64,000 bases of DNA from Natronorubrum halalkaliphilum (GCF_009834785.1 NZ_WUYX01000013.1:33810-97809); one strand, 5' to 3'. Positions 37,604 through 48,056 are shown, counted from the stretch's first letter. Notes: a model not told the origin generated them from the letters alone. Numbers and translations are program-made.

Positions 37604-38431
37604 CTACGCCGCGTATCTGTCCTCGACAAACGTCGCGCTCGCGGTGTTGAACGCGTCCGGGCGGTCCTGATTGACCAGGTGGCCCGACCCGGACAGTTCC
37701 AGGTGCTCGCCGTCCGATACTTCCGCGACGAGCTGGCGTCCCTGCTGTTTGACCAGTGGAGCCTCCTGCTCACCGTGAACGACGAGCGTCGGCGTCTCGA
37801 CGTGTGAGAGGTCCGAAGGTTCGTACCGGTAGAGCGCGCCGAACACCTTCCGGAACTCGTCGCGAGAGATTTCGCCGACCGCGTCCATCGCGGTCGATCG
37901 CACCTCCGGGTTCACCGACAGCCACCGCTCACCGGTCGTCGCCCGAATCGACAGCAGCATCGATCGGAACGTCGTCTCCGGCCCCGTCAGCGACAGTGAG
38001 GTCGTCAGCGCCGGCAGCGGGGAGACGAACGGCTTCATCCCCGGCGGCAGCTCCACCGGCGGCATCGAACGGACCGCCCCGCCCAGGATGGCCCCCGCCG
38101 CGGCGTCGGGGTGGCGATCCATGTACTCCTGGACGACCATCGACCCGAGCGAGAGTCCACAGAGGATCGGCTCCTCGAGGTCGAGTTCCGAAAGTAGCGC
38201 CTCGAGATCGTCGGCGAAGAGCTCGATCGAATACTGATTCGGCTCGGTCGCCCCCGTCTTCCCGTGGCCGCGCACGTCGAGCGTGATCACACGGTAGTCG
38301 TCCGCAAAGCGCTCGACCTGCGGCCGCCAGGCCTGCCCGTTCATCCAACCGCCGTGGATGAAGACCAGCGGCCGGCCGTCGCCGCGGGCGTCATACCAGA
38401 GCGTACCGTCCTCGAGCGAGAGTTCTGCCAT
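37604..38431 (-). CDS. Alpha/beta hydrolase
   Basis: This 275-residue protein has the oxyanion-side HGG motif (FIHGGWMNG), a DVRGHGKTG segment, nucleophile elbow GLSLGSM with Ser, and the late SGSGHLVNQD with catalytic His. This is the typical haloperoxidase/esterase-like family layout; the substrate is unknown. It is separated by a short spacer from the chlID stop and by ~230 nt from the MaoC gene. Confidence 0.86.
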   Translation of the reverse strand: MAELSLEDGTLWYDARGDGRPLVFIHGGWMNGQAWRPQVERFADDYRVITLDVRGHGKTGATEPNQYSIELFADDLEALLSELDLEEPILCGLSLGSMVVQEYMDRHPDAAAGAILGGAVRSMPPVELPPGMKPFVSPLPALTTSLSLTGPETTFRSMLLSIRATTGERWLSVNPEVRSTAMDAVGEISRDEFRKVFGALYRYEPSDLSHVETPTLVVHGEQEAPLVKQQGRQLVAEVSDGEHLELSGSGHLVNQDRPDAFNTASATFVEDRYAA

Positions 38432-38523
38432 CGACGAGGGTAGGGACCGACGCAGTATAGAAGGGCGGGTTGCAGCTCACGGATCGAACGACGCGACGGA
38501 TCGGGGGGAAGACTCGAGCCCCG

Positions 38524-40809
38524 TTACGATCCTCCGTCGTCCGAGACGGCGCGATTCGCCGCCGCACGGACCGTTTCGGCCGATAGCGATTCGAGTGCAA
38601 CGACCTCCCCGCCGGCTTCCGTCGCGACCAGTTCCGAGAGCCCGGCCCGGGAGTCGTCGCCGGCGTCGACGACGAGCACGGTCGCCCCGCTCGCGCCGAG
38701 TGCGCTCGCGGCCCGACGAGTGGCCTCGGTCGGACTCCCGTCGGCGACGTTCGCTCGCCCGTCCGTCACGAGGACGACGACCGACGCGTCCGTCTCCGTG
38801 CGCTCCAGGACCGTTCTCGAGGTCTCGAGACCGGCGGGAAGCGGCGTTCGGTCGCCCGACGGCAGTTCCTTCAGGTGGCGGGCGGCTAGTGAGACGCTGT
38901 CGGTCGGCGGCAACAACACGTCGGCGCCCTCGCCGGCGAAGGCGACGAACGCAACCCGATCGCGCTGCTGGTAGCTATCCCGCAGGAGTTCGAGGACGAC
39001 CCCCTTCGCGGTCCGCATCGCGGGTCGCATCGAGGCGCTGGCGTCGACCGCGAAGACGATCGTCACCGACGTCTCGCCGGCCCGAACCGACCGCTTGAGG
39101 TCCCGCTCGCCGACGCGCGAGTCGCCGCGGGCCGCGGCGGCGCGAACGGAGGCCGCTGCGTCGATGGGGCCGTCGCCCGAGGTGGGCTCCGTTCGGACTC
39201 GAGCGCCGCGGTTATCGACGCTCGGCGTCGTACTCGCTCGGGAGCCACCACCGTCGGCGGCGTTTCGATCCTCGAGCTCCGGCGACTCGAGATCGGGAGC
39301 CCGCGCCTCCCCGACGCCGGCGGTCTCGCCCCGCCGTTGGCCGGGAACCAGCGGCTGGGCCTCTTCGTCTTCCTCGCCACCGTCGTCAGCATCGTCGGTA
39401 TCGTGACTCGAGTCGTCGGTCTCGTCCGACTCGCCGCCCTCGCCGTCACCAGCGTCGGCCTGGGCGGGGGACGGCTCGCCGCTATCCGGTCGGTCGGCGT
39501 CCTCGGGTCGACGGTCGACATCGGAATCGCCCGACCCGTCGTCGCCGTCGCCATCGGTACCCGGCTCGTCGGAGTCGTTGTCTCTGCCCCCGGCGCCAGA
39601 ATCATTTCCGTCGTCGCCCTCTCCCCGTTCGTCGTCGGGCCCGGCGTCCGGCTCATCCTCGTCTCGGCCGTCGGTTTCCGTCTCATCGGCCTCTCCGTTT
39701 TCGCCGTCCTCGCTCCCCTCACCGTCGGTCCCGTCCGCCGACGCCTCCTCGTCGAACCGATCCTCGAGCAGGTCATCAAGCTCCGGTTCGTCCTCGAAGG
39801 GAGTGCTCCGGAGTCGGTGTGGCAAGGTGTAGGTCGCCGCCTCGTGGAGGTCCGGCTCGATGACCGTCGTCCGCCCGTCGAGCGCGGCCAGCGTCATCGC
39901 GGTTCGAGCGGTCGCGACGTCGCCACGGTGGCCGTCGACGCCGGCCTCGAGACAGAGTTCGGCGATCTCCGCTTTGAACTCGGCGGGGAGGGTGACCGCC
40001 GGGAGCCGGTCTCGAGCGGCCGCCAGTGTGTTTCGGAGTGCCGCGACATCGTCGGCGTACGCTGTTCCGTCGTCCGGATCGTCGGCATCGACAGAATCGT
40101 CGGCAGCACTGGAGCCAAAGGACTCGAGCGCCCGATCGATGATCTCGACGCGATCGTCGACCTCCCGGCAGCCCTCGACGGTCGCCTGCAGGGCGAAGCG
40201 ATCCCGCAACTGGGGGCGGAGGTCGCCCTCCTCGGGGTTCATCGTCCCGATAAGGGTAAACCCCGCGGGGTGTGAGACGCTGATCCCGTCCCGCTCGACG
40301 GTGTTGACGCCGCTCGCCGCCGCGTCGAGAATAACGTCCACCAGGTGGTCGTCGAGCAGGTTCACCTCGTCGACGTAGAGAATACCGCGGTTCGCTCGCG
40401 CCAACAGACCGGGATCGAAATCGGCCTCGCCCGCCAGCGCGTCCTCGACGGAGAGGGTGCCGACGACGCGGTCTCGAGTCGCCCCGAGGGGAAGCGTCAC
40501 GAGCGGAACGGGACGGGTTTCGACCGGCAATTCGTCGGCGTCGCGTTCGCGGCAGTCGGCACACTGCCGGCCCGTATCGTCGGGCGCGCAGCCGTACGGA
40601 CAGTCCGCGACGACCCGCTGGTCGGGGAGCAGATCCACGAGACCTCGGACGGCGGTCGATTTCGCGGTGCCTTTTTCGCCGGCGATAAGGGCGCCGTCGA
40701 GCGCGTCGTTGGCCGCGACGGCGAGCAGCACGCGCTTGAGATCGTCCTGCCCGACGATGGCCGGAAAGGGGAGTGACGACAGCTTTTTGCCCCCGGACTC
40801 TGCAACCAT
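38524..40809 (-). CDS. chlID: ChlI/ChlD-fused chelatase subunit (partner of CobN)
   Basis: This is a 761-residue protein. An N-terminal AAA+ domain carries Walker A GEKGTAKS (44-51) and Walker B ILYVDE (143-148). Within it a four-Cys cluster (Cys70, 74, 83, 86) may bind zinc. A very acidic linker (~360-480, mostly Asp/Glu/Gly) leads to a C-terminal VWA domain with MIDAS motif DASAS (589-593) and TDGR. It fuses the I and D chelatase subunits and should drive ATP-dependent cobalt insertion by CobN. The ATG at 40809 is 31 bp from the divergent cobN start; a GTTTTTAAAC TATA element sits ~27 nt upstream. Confidence 0.88.
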   Translation of the reverse strand: MVAESGGKKLSSLPFPAIVGQDDLKRVLLAVAANDALDGALIAGEKGTAKSTAVRGLVDLLPDQRVVADCPYGCAPDDTGRQCADCRERDADELPVETRPVPLVTLPLGATRDRVVGTLSVEDALAGEADFDPGLLARANRGILYVDEVNLLDDHLVDVILDAAASGVNTVERDGISVSHPAGFTLIGTMNPEEGDLRPQLRDRFALQATVEGCREVDDRVEIIDRALESFGSSAADDSVDADDPDDGTAYADDVAALRNTLAAARDRLPAVTLPAEFKAEIAELCLEAGVDGHRGDVATARTAMTLAALDGRTTVIEPDLHEAATYTLPHRLRSTPFEDEPELDDLLEDRFDEEASADGTDGEGSEDGENGEADETETDGRDEDEPDAGPDDERGEGDDGNDSGAGGRDNDSDEPGTDGDGDDGSGDSDVDRRPEDADRPDSGEPSPAQADAGDGEGGESDETDDSSHDTDDADDGGEEDEEAQPLVPGQRRGETAGVGEARAPDLESPELEDRNAADGGGSRASTTPSVDNRGARVRTEPTSGDGPIDAAASVRAAAARGDSRVGERDLKRSVRAGETSVTIVFAVDASASMRPAMRTAKGVVLELLRDSYQQRDRVAFVAFAGEGADVLLPPTDSVSLAARHLKELPSGDRTPLPAGLETSRTVLERTETDASVVVLVTDGRANVADGSPTEATRRAASALGASGATVLVVDAGDDSRAGLSELVATEAGGEVVALESLSAETVRAAANRAVSDDGGS

Positions 40810-40840
40810 ACTTGAGCTAATACAACAGAGGTTTAAAAAC
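40810..40840. promoter_or_regulatory. Compact divergent promoter for chlID and cobN
   Basis: Only 31 bp separate the two ATGs. On the minus strand GTTTTTAAAC (40831-40840) is a TATA element ~27 nt before chlID. The plus-strand core promoter for cobN would have to overlap the chlID start codon region and is weak by eye. Confidence 0.55.
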
Positions 40841-43800
40841 ATGATGACAACGATCGGGATTTACACCGCGACGGAGAACGAACTCGGCTCGATCGGCCGG
40901 GCCGCCGAGCGCCTTCCGGAGGTCGACCTGGTCGTTCGCTCGGAGAGCGACCTCGAGGACGAATCCGATATCGAGGCGTTCGTCGAGGAACTGCGCGACG
41001 CCGCGGCGGCGATCTTCTGGCTCCACGGGGCCGAAGACAGCATGCCGGGCTACGACTACGCGACGGGAGCGCTCGAGGTCGCGGGCGTGCCGCTGGTGGT
41101 CAAGGCGACTGGCGACGCCTTCGCCGTCGAGGATACGACGGTCGGCGAGGCCCACCGCGATCGAGTCTACGACTATCTGGAGAAGGGAGGGACGATCAAC
41201 GTCGAGAACCTGTGTCGCTTCCTCGTCGCCGAGTACGCGGACCGCGATACGGAGTACGACGACCCCGCCGAACTGCCGACGGAGGGCGTCTACCACCCGG
41301 ACTACCCCGGCGCCGGGTACGAGGAACTGCTCGAGACCCACGACCCGGACAGGCCGACCGTCGCGGTCTGGTTCTACGAGTCCCACTGGACCCATGAAAA
41401 CACTCGGTACGTCGACGCGCAGGTTCGAGCCCTCGAGGAACAGGGCGCAAACGCGTTGCCGATTTTCTGTAATCCAGCCACGGATACGGACGAACAGGAG
41501 GATGCGGAGTGGGTGACGGACAACTGGCTCATCGGTGACGATGGCCAGCCCGTCGTCGACGCCGTCCTCTCCTCGTTTATGTTCTCGCTCTCGATGGACG
41601 AACGCGGCCGCAGCGCCGACGACGAGGGCAGTTCCGCGGAGGACGTCTTCCTCGACCGGCTCGGGGTTCCCGTCCTGCAGACGATCACCACGATGCGCTC
41701 TCGGTCGCGCTACGAGTCCAGCGACACGGGCGTAATGGGCTTCGAACTCGCGCTCTCCGTCGCGCTCCCAGAGTTCGACGGCAACATCATCACGCACCCG
41801 ATCTCGGGCAAGGAGCGCACCGACGACGAGGCCGGCATCGGCAGCGCACCGAAACACCACTACCCCATCGAAGAGCGCGTCGATCACGCGACGCGGCTCG
41901 CGGTCAACTGGGCCGAACTCCGGCATACGCCCAACGAGGAGAAGCAGGTTGCCGTCGTCCTGCACAACTATCCGCCGAGCGACGACGGGATCGGCACCGC
42001 GTTCGGACTCGATAGTCCGGAGTCGACGGTGAACTTGCTCGAGGAACTCGAGACTCGAGGGTACGACCTCGGGGACGACATGCCCGACAGCGGGCAGTCG
42101 CTCGTGGAGAAACTGACCGCACAGCTTACGCTCGAGGACCGCTGGGTCGCCCCCGAGGACGTCCGGGACCTGTCGGTCGACGTCGTCTCCGCCGACACCT
42201 ACGCGGACTGGTTCGCAGACGCCGACGAGCGATTCCGGGAGAACATCGTCGAGGAGTGGGGCGATCCTCCGGACCGTCCGTTCGCCATTCCTGGTGTCGA
42301 GTTCGGAAACGTCCTCGTCACGGTCCAACCCCCGCGCGGATTCGGCATGGATCCCTCGAAGGTCTACCACGACTCCGACCTCCAGCCCCCACACGACTAC
42401 TACGCCTTCTACGGCTGGCTGCGCAACGAGTTCGAGGCCGACGGCGTCGTCCATCTGGGCACCCACGGCAGTCTCGAGTGGCTCCCGGGCAAAACGGTCG
42501 GACTCAACGGCGAGAGCGCGCCCGATCAACTGATCGACGACATCCCGAACGTCTACCCCTACATCGTCAACAACCCCGGCGAGGGGACGCAGGCCAAGCG
42601 TCGGTCCTACGCCGCTATCGTCGACTACCTCACGCCCGTCATGCGAAACGCCGGGACGTACGACGAGCTATCCGAACTCGAGGAACTCGCGAACCAGTAT
42701 CGCGAAGCGGGCATGGAAGACGCCCGCACCGACGACGGCCAACACCTCGAGGACCTCATTCGGGAGAAAGTCGAGGAACTGGATCTCGCGGTCGAACTTG
42801 GGATCGCAGGAACGATCGACGAGAAAACCGACGTTCGCGGCCCCGACGAAGCCGGGTCGACGCTTGCGGAGGGCGATGTCACCGGAGACGACCTCTCGAT
42901 CGACGACCTCGTCGAGCGCATCCACGAGTACCTCACGGACGTCAAGACGACTCAGATCCGGCTGGGGCTGCACACCATGTCGGAGCCGCCGGCCGACGAG
43001 CGCCTAACCGAGTACCTCGTCGCACTGACGCGCCTCGAGAACCCCGGCGCGCCGAGCCTGCGCGAGAGCGTGGCCGGCGCGCTGGGCGTCGACTACGAGA
43101 CGATGCTGAACGCGCCCGGCGAGTACGACGAGGGTCTGGGGATGACCTACGCCGAGGCCGCAGACGTGGTCTACGAGACGAGCATCGACCTGATCGAGAC
43201 CCTGGCCGAGCACGATTTCGACGTGCCGGTCTCCGAACTCGAGGGCGGTCCCGACGATGAAGTAAATATGAACCTCTTGATCGTCGACCTCGAGACGATC
43301 GGCGACGGCCGAGCGAAGTCGGGAGCCCACGACGACCTTCGGAAGGCGCTTTCGTACATCTGCGAGGAAGCCCAGCCCCGCGTGCAGGGGGCCGAAGACG
43401 AGGTCCCGCGCACCGTAGACGCGCTCTCGGGCGAGTACGTGCCGCCGGGCGGATCGGGTGCGCCGACCCGCGGCGGCGTCGATCTGCTCCCGACGGCGCG
43501 GAACTTCTACACGCTCGATCCCCGCAAGGTGCCCGCGAAGGCAGCCTGGCAGGTCGGAACGGAGGTTGCAGAAGGTGTGCTCGAGCGACATCACTCTGAA
43601 GAAGGGGGGTACCCCGAGGAGATCGGCGTCGTCGCCTGGGGCACTCCCACGGTCCGCACCCGCGGCGAGACCATCGCCCAGGTGCTCGCGATGATGGGCG
43701 TCGAACCGAAGTGGACCGACGCCGGCCGAATCGACGACGTCGAGCCGATCCCGCTCGAGGAACTCGATCGCCCGCGAGTGGACGTGACGACGCGCGTCTC

Positions 43801-44752
43801 GGGGCTGTTCCGGGACGCCTTCCCCGCCGCGGCGGGCGTGGTCCACGACGCCGTCGACGCCGTGGTCGACCTCGACGAACCGCACGCGATGAACTACGTT
43901 AAAAAACACGTCGAGGAGGAAGCCAACGAACTGCAGGAAGAGGAGGACCTCGACGAATCGGACGCGCGGAAGGCCGCGAAACACCGCGTCTTCACAACCA
44001 AGCCCGGCGGCTACGGCGCCGGGACGAACAAGGCGGTCGACGAAGGCAACTGGGACGACCGTTCGGACCTCGCTAACGTCTACGTCCAGTGGGGCGGCTA
44101 CGCAATGGGTTCGCGCGGTCGCGTCTCTGACGCCCACGCATCCTTCGAGCGCCGCCTCTCGAGCGTCGACGCCACCGTCAAGATCGAGGACACGATGGAA
44201 CAGGACGAGTTCGACTCCTCGGACTGGTACGCCTTCCACGGCGGCTTCATCTCCGCCGTGTCCGAGATTTCGGGCGAGGAGCCCGCCTCTTACGTCGGCG
44301 ACTCCTCGGATCCGGACAACGTCGACGTCTACACCAACGAGGAAAAGGTCCGCAAGGCGATGCGCGCCCGCGTGCTCAACCCCGACTGGCTCGAGTCCAT
44401 GGAGGAGCACGGCTACAAGGGTGCCGGCGACCTTTCGACGACGGTCGACGTGACGCTCGGCTGGGACGCGACGACCGGCGTCGTCTCGGATACCCTCTGG
44501 AACGAGGTCGCCGCAAAGTTCGCCTTCGACGAGGAGCGCCAGGAGTGGATGCGCGACGTCAACCCGTGGGCGCTGGAATCCATCACGGACACCTTACTCG
44601 AGGCGATCGAGCGCGACCTCTGGGACGCCGACGACGAGACGGTCGATCGATTACGCGACCTGAATCTCGAGGTCGAGGGTGACCTCGAGGCGCGGACGAC
44701 GAACGAGGCGGTCGGCGCGGACGCCGACGCGGAGGTGACCACCGATGACTGA
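40841..44752 (+). CDS. cobN: CobN, large subunit of cobaltochelatase
   Basis: This 1303-residue protein matches CobN over its length: start MMTTIGIYTATENELGS, the HLGTHGSLEWLPGK segment and VHDAVDAVVDLDEPHAMNY. CobN binds the hydrogenobyrinate-type ring and inserts Co2+ with an AAA+/VWA partner, here ChlID rather than bacterial CobS/CobT. It starts 31 bp from divergent chlID and overlaps cbiC by 8 nt, giving a cobN-cbiC-cbiE operon. A second in-frame ATG is at 40844. Confidence 0.93.
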   Translation: MMTTIGIYTATENELGSIGRAAERLPEVDLVVRSESDLEDESDIEAFVEELRDAAAAIFWLHGAEDSMPGYDYATGALEVAGVPLVVKATGDAFAVEDTTVGEAHRDRVYDYLEKGGTINVENLCRFLVAEYADRDTEYDDPAELPTEGVYHPDYPGAGYEELLETHDPDRPTVAVWFYESHWTHENTRYVDAQVRALEEQGANALPIFCNPATDTDEQEDAEWVTDNWLIGDDGQPVVDAVLSSFMFSLSMDERGRSADDEGSSAEDVFLDRLGVPVLQTITTMRSRSRYESSDTGVMGFELALSVALPEFDGNIITHPISGKERTDDEAGIGSAPKHHYPIEERVDHATRLAVNWAELRHTPNEEKQVAVVLHNYPPSDDGIGTAFGLDSPESTVNLLEELETRGYDLGDDMPDSGQSLVEKLTAQLTLEDRWVAPEDVRDLSVDVVSADTYADWFADADERFRENIVEEWGDPPDRPFAIPGVEFGNVLVTVQPPRGFGMDPSKVYHDSDLQPPHDYYAFYGWLRNEFEADGVVHLGTHGSLEWLPGKTVGLNGESAPDQLIDDIPNVYPYIVNNPGEGTQAKRRSYAAIVDYLTPVMRNAGTYDELSELEELANQYREAGMEDARTDDGQHLEDLIREKVEELDLAVELGIAGTIDEKTDVRGPDEAGSTLAEGDVTGDDLSIDDLVERIHEYLTDVKTTQIRLGLHTMSEPPADERLTEYLVALTRLENPGAPSLRESVAGALGVDYETMLNAPGEYDEGLGMTYAEAADVVYETSIDLIETLAEHDFDVPVSELEGGPDDEVNMNLLIVDLETIGDGRAKSGAHDDLRKALSYICEEAQPRVQGAEDEVPRTVDALSGEYVPPGGSGAPTRGGVDLLPTARNFYTLDPRKVPAKAAWQVGTEVAEGVLERHHSEEGGYPEEIGVVAWGTPTVRTRGETIAQVLAMMGVEPKWTDAGRIDDVEPIPLEELDRPRVDVTTRVSGLFRDAFPAAAGVVHDAVDAVVDLDEPHAMNYVKKHVEEEANELQEEEDLDESDARKAAKHRVFTTKPGGYGAGTNKAVDEGNWDDRSDLANVYVQWGGYAMGSRGRVSDAHASFERRLSSVDATVKIEDTMEQDEFDSSDWYAFHGGFISAVSEISGEEPASYVGDSSDPDNVDVYTNEEKVRKAMRARVLNPDWLESMEEHGYKGAGDLSTTVDVTLGWDATTGVVSDTLWNEVAAKFAFDEERQEWMRDVNPWALESITDTLLEAIERDLWDADDETVDRLRDLNLEVEGDLEARTTNEAVGADADAEVTTDD

Positions 44753-45524
44753 GAGTGATCAGGAGTTCGAGAAGGAGTACGCCGATCTGGGAGCGACGAC
44801 GCAGAACGCGATGGACATCGCAGAGACCAGCATGGACATCGTCCGGCAGTTCGTGCCCGACGAGACGCTCGCCGACCGGATTCGGCAGAAGTCCGTCCAC
44901 TCGATGGGCGACATCGAGTTCCAGCACCTGATCGAGTTCACCGGGAGCGACGACCTCGGTGACGACGAGGACGCGCCCGTCCGCGCCGGCGCTCGAGCGG
45001 TGCTCGAGGAGACCACCATCGTCACGGACATCACGATGTCCAAGGCCGGGATCACCGGCCGCGGCCACAACTGCGAGAAGCGCAAGGCGATCGGCAACGG
45101 CGCCGAACTGGCGAAGGAAACGGGGATGACCCGCACCGCAGCCTCGGTACTCGAGTTGGACAAGCAGGGCGTCTACGACGGCGCGATCGCGACGATCGGA
45201 AACGCGCCGACCGCAGCCTTCGCCCTCGCGGACTGTATCGAGAACGGCACCCGACCCGCCGCCATCGTCGCGACCCCCGTCGGCTTCGTCAAGGCCGAGG
45301 AGAGCCGAAAGCGCATCCGCGAGGTCAGCGAGGCGTACAACGTCCCGGCGATCACGAACGTCGGCCGACGCGGCGGCAGCGGCCTCGCCGCCGCGCTGAC
45401 GAACGAGCTGATCCACGTCGCGAAAGACGTTCGAACAGAGACTCTCGAACTGGAGGTGACGGCTGAGGAACGGGCCGCGAGAGCCGCCGGCGACGAAGAC
45501 GACGAAGACGGCGAGAACCCATGA
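44745..45524 (+). CDS. cbiC: CbiC/CobH, precorrin-8X methylmutase
   Basis: This 259-residue protein catalyses methyl migration from C11 to C12, giving (cobalt-)hydrogenobyrinate. Family features are IRQKSVHSMGDIEF, TDITMSKAGI and the late IGNAPTAAFALADCI and TNVGRRGGSGLAAAL segments. An acidic haloarchaeal C-terminal tail follows. It overlaps cobN (8 nt) and cbiE (4 nt). Confidence 0.93.
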   Translation: MTESDQEFEKEYADLGATTQNAMDIAETSMDIVRQFVPDETLADRIRQKSVHSMGDIEFQHLIEFTGSDDLGDDEDAPVRAGARAVLEETTIVTDITMSKAGITGRGHNCEKRKAIGNGAELAKETGMTRTAASVLELDKQGVYDGAIATIGNAPTAAFALADCIENGTRPAAIVATPVGFVKAEESRKRIREVSEAYNVPAITNVGRRGGSGLAAALTNELIHVAKDVRTETLELEVTAEERAARAAGDEDDEDGENP

Positions 45525-46306
45525 GCGGCGAGTACGACCTCGAGTCCGGACCGGATCCGGCGACGTTCGCCGCGGGAGTTGCGGAACCGGATATCGACGA
45601 AGAAACGGACGATCCGGTCTACGCCGTCGGCGTCGGGCCGGGCAATCAGGAGTACCTCACGCCGCGCGGTCGGCGCGCGATCGAGACGGCCGACGTCGTC
45701 GTCGGCTTCACCACCGTCGTCGAGTTCGTCGAGGACCTGACCGACGCCGATCTACTGACCTGTGGCTACAAAGACGAAGCCGACGCGCTCGAGGCGTTCG
45801 GCGAGCGCGTCGCCGCGGGCGAGTCGGGGACTGCGGTCGCGATGGGGGACCCGAATCACTCGGGGTACCAGTTCGTCGGGAAGGTGCAGGACGCGGTCGA
45901 GCACGAGGATCCCGAAATTCCAGTTCGGGTCATTCCCGGCATCTCCTCCCTCCAGATGGCCGCCAGCCGCGCTCGGACGCCGATGGAGGACACCGAGTTC
46001 GTCACGCTACACAAGAGCGGCGACCTCACGGCCGACATGGACCGCCTCGCGAACGCGGTCCGCGACCGCCACCTGCTCGTGCTCCCGCGGCCCTACGACC
46101 GAATGCCCGGCGATATCGCTCAGTTTTTGCTCGAGAACGGCGCGGAGCCGGCTCTCGAGGCGCTGGTGTGCGAAAATCTGACCCACGATGACGAGCGGAT
46201 CCACCGGTTTACCCTCGCCGAGCTAGCCGAACACGCCGGCGGGACCGGCAAAGCGGACACGCCGTTTTCGGATCTGGTCGTGCTGGCCGTTCGACAGCCA
46301 GTGTAA
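45521..46306 (+). CDS. cbiE: CbiE, (cobalt-)precorrin-7 C5-methyltransferase
   Basis: This 261-residue SAM-dependent methyltransferase of the tetrapyrrole methylase fold has YAVGVGPGNQEYLTPRG, GDPNHSGYQF and VIPGISSLQMAASR. It acts together with CbiT (at 54071), which is usually fused to CbiE as CobL in aerobic organisms. Last gene of the cobN operon. Confidence 0.92.
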   Translation: MSGEYDLESGPDPATFAAGVAEPDIDEETDDPVYAVGVGPGNQEYLTPRGRRAIETADVVVGFTTVVEFVEDLTDADLLTCGYKDEADALEAFGERVAAGESGTAVAMGDPNHSGYQFVGKVQDAVEHEDPEIPVRVIPGISSLQMAASRARTPMEDTEFVTLHKSGDLTADMDRLANAVRDRHLLVLPRPYDRMPGDIAQFLLENGAEPALEALVCENLTHDDERIHRFTLAELAEHAGGTGKADTPFSDLVVLAVRQPV

Positions 46307-46351
46307 GCGACCGGCGGGCTCGGTTCGCTGTCGACGGGATCCGCGGATCGG

Positions 46352-47191
46352 TCACCAAATAACGGGAGTCAGCGCGTGGAGAAACAGCGCGAGCAGCACC
46401 AGCGCATACACCCCTCCTACGAGACGAACGATTCGTACCGGTCGCTCGAGCGAGCCGCGTTCGGCCGCGACCGCAGCCAGGTAGCCGACGAGCGGGAGTG
46501 CCTGCAGCGCGTGCAGTCCCGCGAAGTGTGCGACGCGAAAGTCGCCGCTCAGCACCCACCCGGTGACGGGAACGGTCTGGCCGGATCCGAGGGCGGCGGT
46601 CTCGAGCGCCACCATCGCACCCCCTTCGAACGCGCCGACGACGAACAGGGCGATTCCGGCTCGAATGCCCCACGCGAACGCGGGAGCGACGTCGAACTCG
46701 CGCCGCCACGACCGAACGAGGAGCCAGGCGACGAGGGCGGTCATGACGACGATCGTTACTCCCATGATCGCGTAGACCGATTGGTCGAGGAGCGTCGAGT
46801 CGTTGAAGTGAGACTCGACGCCGCGGCCCGCTTGACCGCCGATCAGCACAATCTCGATGATCGCCGCGGCGGCGATTCCGATCGACACCCGCCGGAGAAA
46901 CCGCTCGGAGACCGGCAGGTGATACCCGATCCAGCCGAACGTTGCGGTGAACAGGGCGATCGAGCCCGCGAACGTTGCGGGTTTGAGCCAGACCGGATCG
47001 CCCCCGACCGTTCGCGGATCGAGCGCAATACCGGCGAGAAACGCGACGAGCAACGCCGTCTGCAGGGCGGCGACCCCGCAGAGAACGGCGTTTCGACGCG
47101 CGAGTTCCCTGACGGCGAGCCGCGGCCCATCCCACCGAACGAATTGTGCCGCCGATCCCGTACCGCTGCGTTCGTTCCGAAATTCGTCCAT
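46352..47191 (-). CDS. Multi-pass membrane protein, function unknown
   Basis: This 279-residue protein has about seven to eight hydrophobic segments and recurrent polar motifs in loops (VWLKPATFAGS, DFRVAHFAGLHALQALPLVG). The His residues in the last motif could bind a metal or heme, but no family is recognised. It is convergent with the cobN operon and has an upstream HTH_10 gene on the same strand. Confidence 0.78.
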   Translation of the reverse strand: MDEFRNERSGTGSAAQFVRWDGPRLAVRELARRNAVLCGVAALQTALLVAFLAGIALDPRTVGGDPVWLKPATFAGSIALFTATFGWIGYHLPVSERFLRRVSIGIAAAAIIEIVLIGGQAGRGVESHFNDSTLLDQSVYAIMGVTIVVMTALVAWLLVRSWRREFDVAPAFAWGIRAGIALFVVGAFEGGAMVALETAALGSGQTVPVTGWVLSGDFRVAHFAGLHALQALPLVGYLAAVAAERGSLERPVRIVRLVGGVYALVLLALFLHALTPVIW

Positions 47192-47420
47192 ACGCTACGT
47201 GCGGTCGGGGATCGCCTATGGATTCGCCCAACATGTTGGTGTGCGCTCGAGCGGAGTCGACTCGAGACGAACAACACGTCCCCACGACGACGCGAGTCGC
47301 CGAGTGGATACGGTCGGTTCGATGCGGTGTCGCCCCCGCTTCCGCGGTCCGATCGGTGGTTCGCGTTCGCAGCGGGCGGGCCTGCAGTCGGTTTCCGAGT
47401 GGGGTTATCCGCGGCGAGGA

Positions 47421-48056
47421 TCAGCGCGAACTACCCTCGATGAGGAACCACTCGAGGACGCGAGCGGATCCGCGGCGAATCGTCTCGCTCGCGGTCGATT
47501 TGTCCACGTCGAGCTGGTCGGCCACCTCCGCCAGCGTACACGACCGCGGGACGTGAAAATACCCTTCGCGAAGGGCGACGGTCAGGCACTCGCGCTGGCG
47601 CTCGGTCAGGAGCGTCTCCGGATTCCGGCCCTCGACGATCGAGAGGAGTTCGTACTCGTAGCCGCCGGCATCTAATCCCGCCCCCATCAGTTCGAACTGG
47701 TCCCGTGTCGCGATCATATCGAACTCCATGGCGCCGTTTTCGAACCGAACGGGGAATTTCGGCGGGAGCGACGAGTCGCCGAGGAACTCGTAGAGCTGTT
47801 GTTCGACCGCCTCGTACCGTGCGATAATCCGTTGCTCGTCGACGTACAGACGATCGTACGCGACGACGTCCGGATGCTCTCTGACGGCGTCGCCAGCGGC
47901 CTCGGGATCGGCGGTCGTGATCTCGCCGACCTCCAGTGCCCTGTCGCCCAGCGGAACGCCCGTGAGCAGTTTGAACGTTGCCTCCGGAAACGACGTCGAC
48001 ACCTCGTGGATCCAGATGTCGGTCGGTAACTGCATACGGAACCGCGCCTCGATCAT
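47421..48056 (-). CDS. HTH_10 (bacterio-opsin-activator-type) regulator
   Basis: This 211-residue protein has an N-terminal sensor-like domain (~1-150) and C-terminal HTH_10 (LTERQRECLTVALREGYFH, then TLAEVADQLDVDKSTASETI). The start at 48056 (MIEARFRM) is preferred; 48068 is in frame. It may control the membrane protein downstream or a neighbouring cobalamin block; this is positional inference. Confidence 0.86.
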   Translation of the reverse strand: MIEARFRMQLPTDIWIHEVSTSFPEATFKLLTGVPLGDRALEVGEITTADPEAAGDAVREHPDVVAYDRLYVDEQRIIARYEAVEQQLYEFLGDSSLPPKFPVRFENGAMEFDMIATRDQFELMGAGLDAGGYEYELLSIVEGRNPETLLTERQRECLTVALREGYFHVPRSCTLAEVADQLDVDKSTASETIRRGSARVLEWFLIEGSSR

